8,369 nt of DNA from PFJX01 sp964646585 (GTDB lineage: Bacteria > Pseudomonadota > Gammaproteobacteria > Burkholderiales > Thiobacillaceae), in the NCBI GenBank assembly GCA_964646585.1, contig CAZYEY010000073.1, forward strand, positions 1 through 8,369, written 5' to 3'. How positions within the stretch are numbered: the stretch's first letter is position 1; every line of letters starts with the position of its first letter. Positions 6,512-8,369 of the stretch are shown here, one piece after another. The notes beneath the pieces were generated by a model. The model was not told where the DNA came from, searched no databases, and was given only the letters and a program-made list of their open reading frames with translations. A program made the position numbers and the translations under genes.

Positions 6512-6535
6512 GCCTAACTACGCCTCACCGATATT

Positions 6536-6940
6536 TCAAACGTTGAACGATTCCCCGCAGCCGCATGCCGACTTGACGTTGGGGTTGTGGAACTTGAAGC
6601 CCTCGTTGAGGCCTTCGCGCACGTAGTCCAACTCGGTGCCGGCCAGATAAGTCAGGCTCTTGGGATCCACGTAGACAGTGACACCCCGGCAATCGAATTT
6701 CACGTCCTCCGGATCTTCCACGTCGGCAAATTCCAGTTTGTACGCCATGCCGGAACAACCGGAGGTGCGCACCCCCAGCTTGATCCCCAGTCCTTTGCCA
6801 CGCTTGGCGAGGAAATTGCGGATATGGTCGGCGGCCCGCTCGGAAAGGGTGACGGAGGCGCCGGCGGCGGCGGGGCCCATGCCCAGTTGGGACAGGTCTG
6901 AGGGCATGCCCTCGGGAACGGCGCAGGTATCGGCTCCCAT
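6536..6940 (-). CDS. iscA: IscA, A-type iron-sulfur carrier with N-terminal extension
   Basis: IscA accepts clusters or iron and passes them to target proteins, especially 4Fe-4S enzymes. From the chosen start the protein has 134 residues. The three ligand cysteines are C62 in RTSGCSGMAY and C126 and C128 in SACGCGES at the C-terminus. LGVRTSGCSGMAY and EGLNEGFKFHNPNVK are close to E. coli IscA. That protein has 107 residues, so about 27 residues here precede the conserved VTLSERAA; they are Gly/Ala/Pro-rich, contain one cysteine (C5) and look unstructured. The ATG at 6940 is chosen because GGGAG lies seven bases upstream. A TTG at 6967 has AAAGGAG 12 bases upstream, and later ATGs at 6907 and 6880 lack good sites. 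The gene follows iscU with an 86-base gap. Confidence 0.93.
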   Translation of the reverse strand: MGADTCAVPEGMPSDLSQLGMGPAAAGASVTLSERAADHIRNFLAKRGKGLGIKLGVRTSGCSGMAYKLEFADVEDPEDVKFDCRGVTVYVDPKSLTYLAGTELDYVREGLNEGFKFHNPNVKSACGCGESFNV

Positions 6941-6947
6941 GTCAGGA

Positions 6948-6952
6948 CTCCC
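6948..6952 (-). promoter_or_regulatory. Ribosome binding site deciding the iscA start
   Basis: On the minus strand GGGAG lies seven bases before the ATG at 6940. It favours this start over the upstream TTG at 6967, whose AAAGGAG (6980-6986) is 12 bases away. The two internal ATGs at 6907 and 6880 would give shorter, more E. coli-like proteins but have no well-placed site. Confidence 0.5.
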
Positions 6953-7026
6953 GCCGGACCGCCCCAAGGGTGGACTGCGCTCCTTTGAAAGGCTGTGAAT
7001 GAAGTGAACGAGGGGGCTGCATCATC

Positions 7027-7458
7027 TCAGTGCTCCTTGGGCGGGTTGCAAGCGGTGTATTCGGCACTGCCGCCGGCATTGCCGTGCTTCTGCTTGTAGT
7101 CGGCGACGGCGGCCTTGATGGCGTCCTCGGCCAGGATGGAGCAATGGATCTTGACCGGCGGCAGGGCCAGTTCCTCGGCGATCTGGGTGTTCTTGAGGCT
7201 CATGGCTTCGTCCAGGGTCTTGCCCTTGACCCATTCGGTCACCAGGGAGGAGGAAGCAATGGCAGAGCCACAACCGTAGGTCTTGAACCTGGCGTCCTCG
7301 ATGACGCCCTGCTCGTTCACCTTGATCTGCAGCTTCATGACATCGCCGCAGGCGGGGGCGCCCACCATGCCGGTGCCCACCCCCGCGTCGTCCTTGGCGA
7401 AGGAGCCCACGTTGCGGGGGTTTTCGTAGTGGTCCAGAACCTTGGTGCTGTATGACAT
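7027..7458 (-). CDS. iscU: IscU, scaffold for iron-sulfur cluster assembly
   Basis: This 143-residue scaffold receives sulfur from IscS and iron, and holds the nascent cluster. The ligand cysteines are C37 (GAPACGDVMKL), C63 (YGCGSAIASSS) and C106 (KIHCSIL), with D39 and H105 also conserved. LPPVK at 99-103 is the motif bound by HscA, which agrees with hscA and hscB lying downstream. The first 125 or so residues are nearly the E. coli sequence. About 15 residues follow where E. coli IscU ends at 128, with an additional cysteine (C137) and a PPKEH end. It starts 14 bases after the iscS stop with a strong AGGAG. No internal promoter is evident. Confidence 0.98.
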   Translation of the reverse strand: MSYSTKVLDHYENPRNVGSFAKDDAGVGTGMVGAPACGDVMKLQIKVNEQGVIEDARFKTYGCGSAIASSSLVTEWVKGKTLDEAMSLKNTQIAEELALPPVKIHCSILAEDAIKAAVADYKQKHGNAGGSAEYTACNPPKEH

Positions 7459-7464
7459 GACTTG

Positions 7465-7469
7465 CTCCT
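7465..7469 (-). promoter_or_regulatory. Ribosome binding site of iscU
   Basis: On the minus strand AGGAG lies six bases before the iscU ATG, within the 14-base gap after the iscS stop. It is the strongest site in the operon as seen here, which fits the need for a large amount of scaffold protein. Confidence 0.75.
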
Positions 7470-7472
7470 AGT

Positions 7473-8369
7473 TCAATGCGCGGCCCACTGCACCGTGTTG
7501 AGGTCGATGCCATCCTTGTACATCTCCCAAAGGGGGGACATGTCGCGCAGCTTGCCGATTTTCTCGTGCAAGAGCTTGATGGCGTAGTCGATCTCTTCCT
7601 CGGTGGTGAAGCGGCCGATGGTGAAACGGATGGAACTGTGGGCCAACTCGTCGTTGCGGCCCAGGGCCTTGAGCACGTAGGAAGGCTCCAGGCTGGCGGA
7701 GGTGCAGGCGGAGCCAGAGGACACGGCCAGATCCTTGATGGCCATGATCAGGGACTCGCCCTCGACGAAGTTGAAGCTCACGTTGAGGTTGCCGGCGATG
7801 CGACGCTCGAAATCGCCGTTCAGATGGACTTCCTCGATGTCCTGGAGACCTTTCCAAAGCTTGTCGCGCAGGGCACGGATGCGTTCCGTCTCGGCACCCA
7901 TCTCCAGTTTGGCGATGCGGAAGGCTTCCCCCATGCCGACAATCTGGTGGGTGGCGAGCGTGCCGGAACGCATGCCCCGCTCGTGACCACCGCCGTGCAT
8001 CTGGGCTTCCAGGCGCACCCGGGGCTTGCGCCGCACGTAGAGGGCGCCGATGCCCTTGGGGCCGTAGGTCTTGTGGGCCGAGAAGGACATCAGGTCCACC
8101 TTCAGCTTGGCAAGGTCGATCTCCACCTTGCCGGTGGCCTGGGCGGCGTCCACGTGGAACAGTACCCCCCGGGAACGGCACAGTTCGCCGATGGCGGGGA
8201 TATCCTGGATGACGCCGATCTCGTTGTTCACGAACATCACGGAGACCAGGAGGGTGTCCGGCCGGATCGCCGCCTTCAGCTCTTCCATATCGATGAGGCC
8301 GTTGGGCTGCACGCCCAGGTAAGTCACCTCGAAGCCTTCCCGCTCCAGTTCCCGGCAGGTGTCGAGTAC
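7473..8369 (-). CDS. iscS: IscS, cysteine desulfurase (5' end cut by the window edge)
   Basis: IscS is the pyridoxal-phosphate enzyme that converts cysteine to alanine and passes the persulfide sulfur to IscU and other acceptors. The window holds the last 298 residues of what should be a protein of about 404; the frame is open to the right edge, so the N-terminal third is missing. Aligned to E. coli numbering, the visible part includes D180 and Q183 (HVDAAQ, cofactor contacts), the Schiff-base lysine K206 (SAHKTYGPKG), and the persulfide cysteine C328 in SSGSACTSAS on the mobile loop. The C-terminus SPLWEMYKDGIDLNTVQW, which binds IscU, is present. The long IscU-type loop separates it from SufS-like enzymes. 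Upstream iscR is expected beyond the edge but not visible. Confidence 0.98.
   Translation of the reverse strand, partial: VLDTCRELEREGFEVTYLGVQPNGLIDMEELKAAIRPDTLLVSVMFVNNEIGVIQDIPAIGELCRSRGVLFHVDAAQATGKVEIDLAKLKVDLMSFSAHKTYGPKGIGALYVRRKPRVRLEAQMHGGGHERGMRSGTLATHQIVGMGEAFRIAKLEMGAETERIRALRDKLWKGLQDIEEVHLNGDFERRIAGNLNVSFNFVEGESLIMAIKDLAVSSGSACTSASLEPSYVLKALGRNDELAHSSIRFTIGRFTTEEEIDYAIKLLHEKIGKLRDMSPLWEMYKDGIDLNTVQWAAH

Noticed and set aside
5128..6546. Plus-strand open frame of 472 codons opposite hscA and hscB
   Set aside because: It spans two well-supported genes in antisense and has His/Gly-rich composition typical of the complement of GC-rich coding sequence. It has no recognisable domain.
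6982..6992. Palindrome CCTTTGAAAGG as an RNA hairpin
   Set aside because: The centre is a single base, so no stable RNA loop can form. At 11 bases it is easily a chance palindrome. It is kept only as a remark on the iscA start.

Overview
The window is GC-rich, compact bacterial chromosome and looks betaproteobacterial (Rhodocyclales or Nitrosomonadales-like; this is inference). The reasons are a full isc-type iron-sulfur cluster operon whose proteins closely resemble the E. coli ones, a PEP-CTERM surface or exported protein, and a Y-family polymerase of a type I associate with betaproteobacteria. No tRNA, rRNA, CRISPR array or insertion sequence is visible.

Layout. Plus strand: positions 10-1257 encode a Y-family translesion DNA polymerase, and 1317-2114 a secreted protein with a variant PEP-CTERM anchor. 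Between them lie 59 bases with a 7-bp inverted repeat and a good ribosome binding site. A GC-rich hairpin at 2122-2149 separates these genes from a convergent minus-strand operon that fills the rest. Read in its own direction (right to left) the operon is iscS (5' end beyond the right edge), iscU, iscA, hscB, hscA, a DUF3050 protein, fdx, iscX, and a small secreted protein of unknown function. There is no gene-free stretch longer than about 90 bases.

How the genes work together. IscS takes sulfur from cysteine, IscU is the scaffold on which the cluster is built, Fdx supplies electrons, HscA and its co-chaperone HscB release the cluster from IscU through the LPPVK motif visible in IscU, IscA is an A-type carrier, and IscX modulates IscS. 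Key cysteines, the J-domain HPD motif and the Hsp70 ATPase motifs are all present, so the system looks functional.

What is unusual. The canonical order hscA-fdx-iscX is interrupted by a 268-residue DUF3050 protein of the heme-oxygenase-like fold. It overlaps hscA by four bases (ATGA) and contains the start of fdx inside its own 3' end, so it is probably translated as part of the operon. It carries a His/Asp-rich motif that could bind iron. A second addition, a signal-peptide protein, begins with TTG overlapping the iscX stop. Smaller oddities are a five-copy degenerate heptanucleotide repeat between iscA and hscB, a cysteine-containing C-terminal tail on IscU, and an N-terminal extension on IscA.
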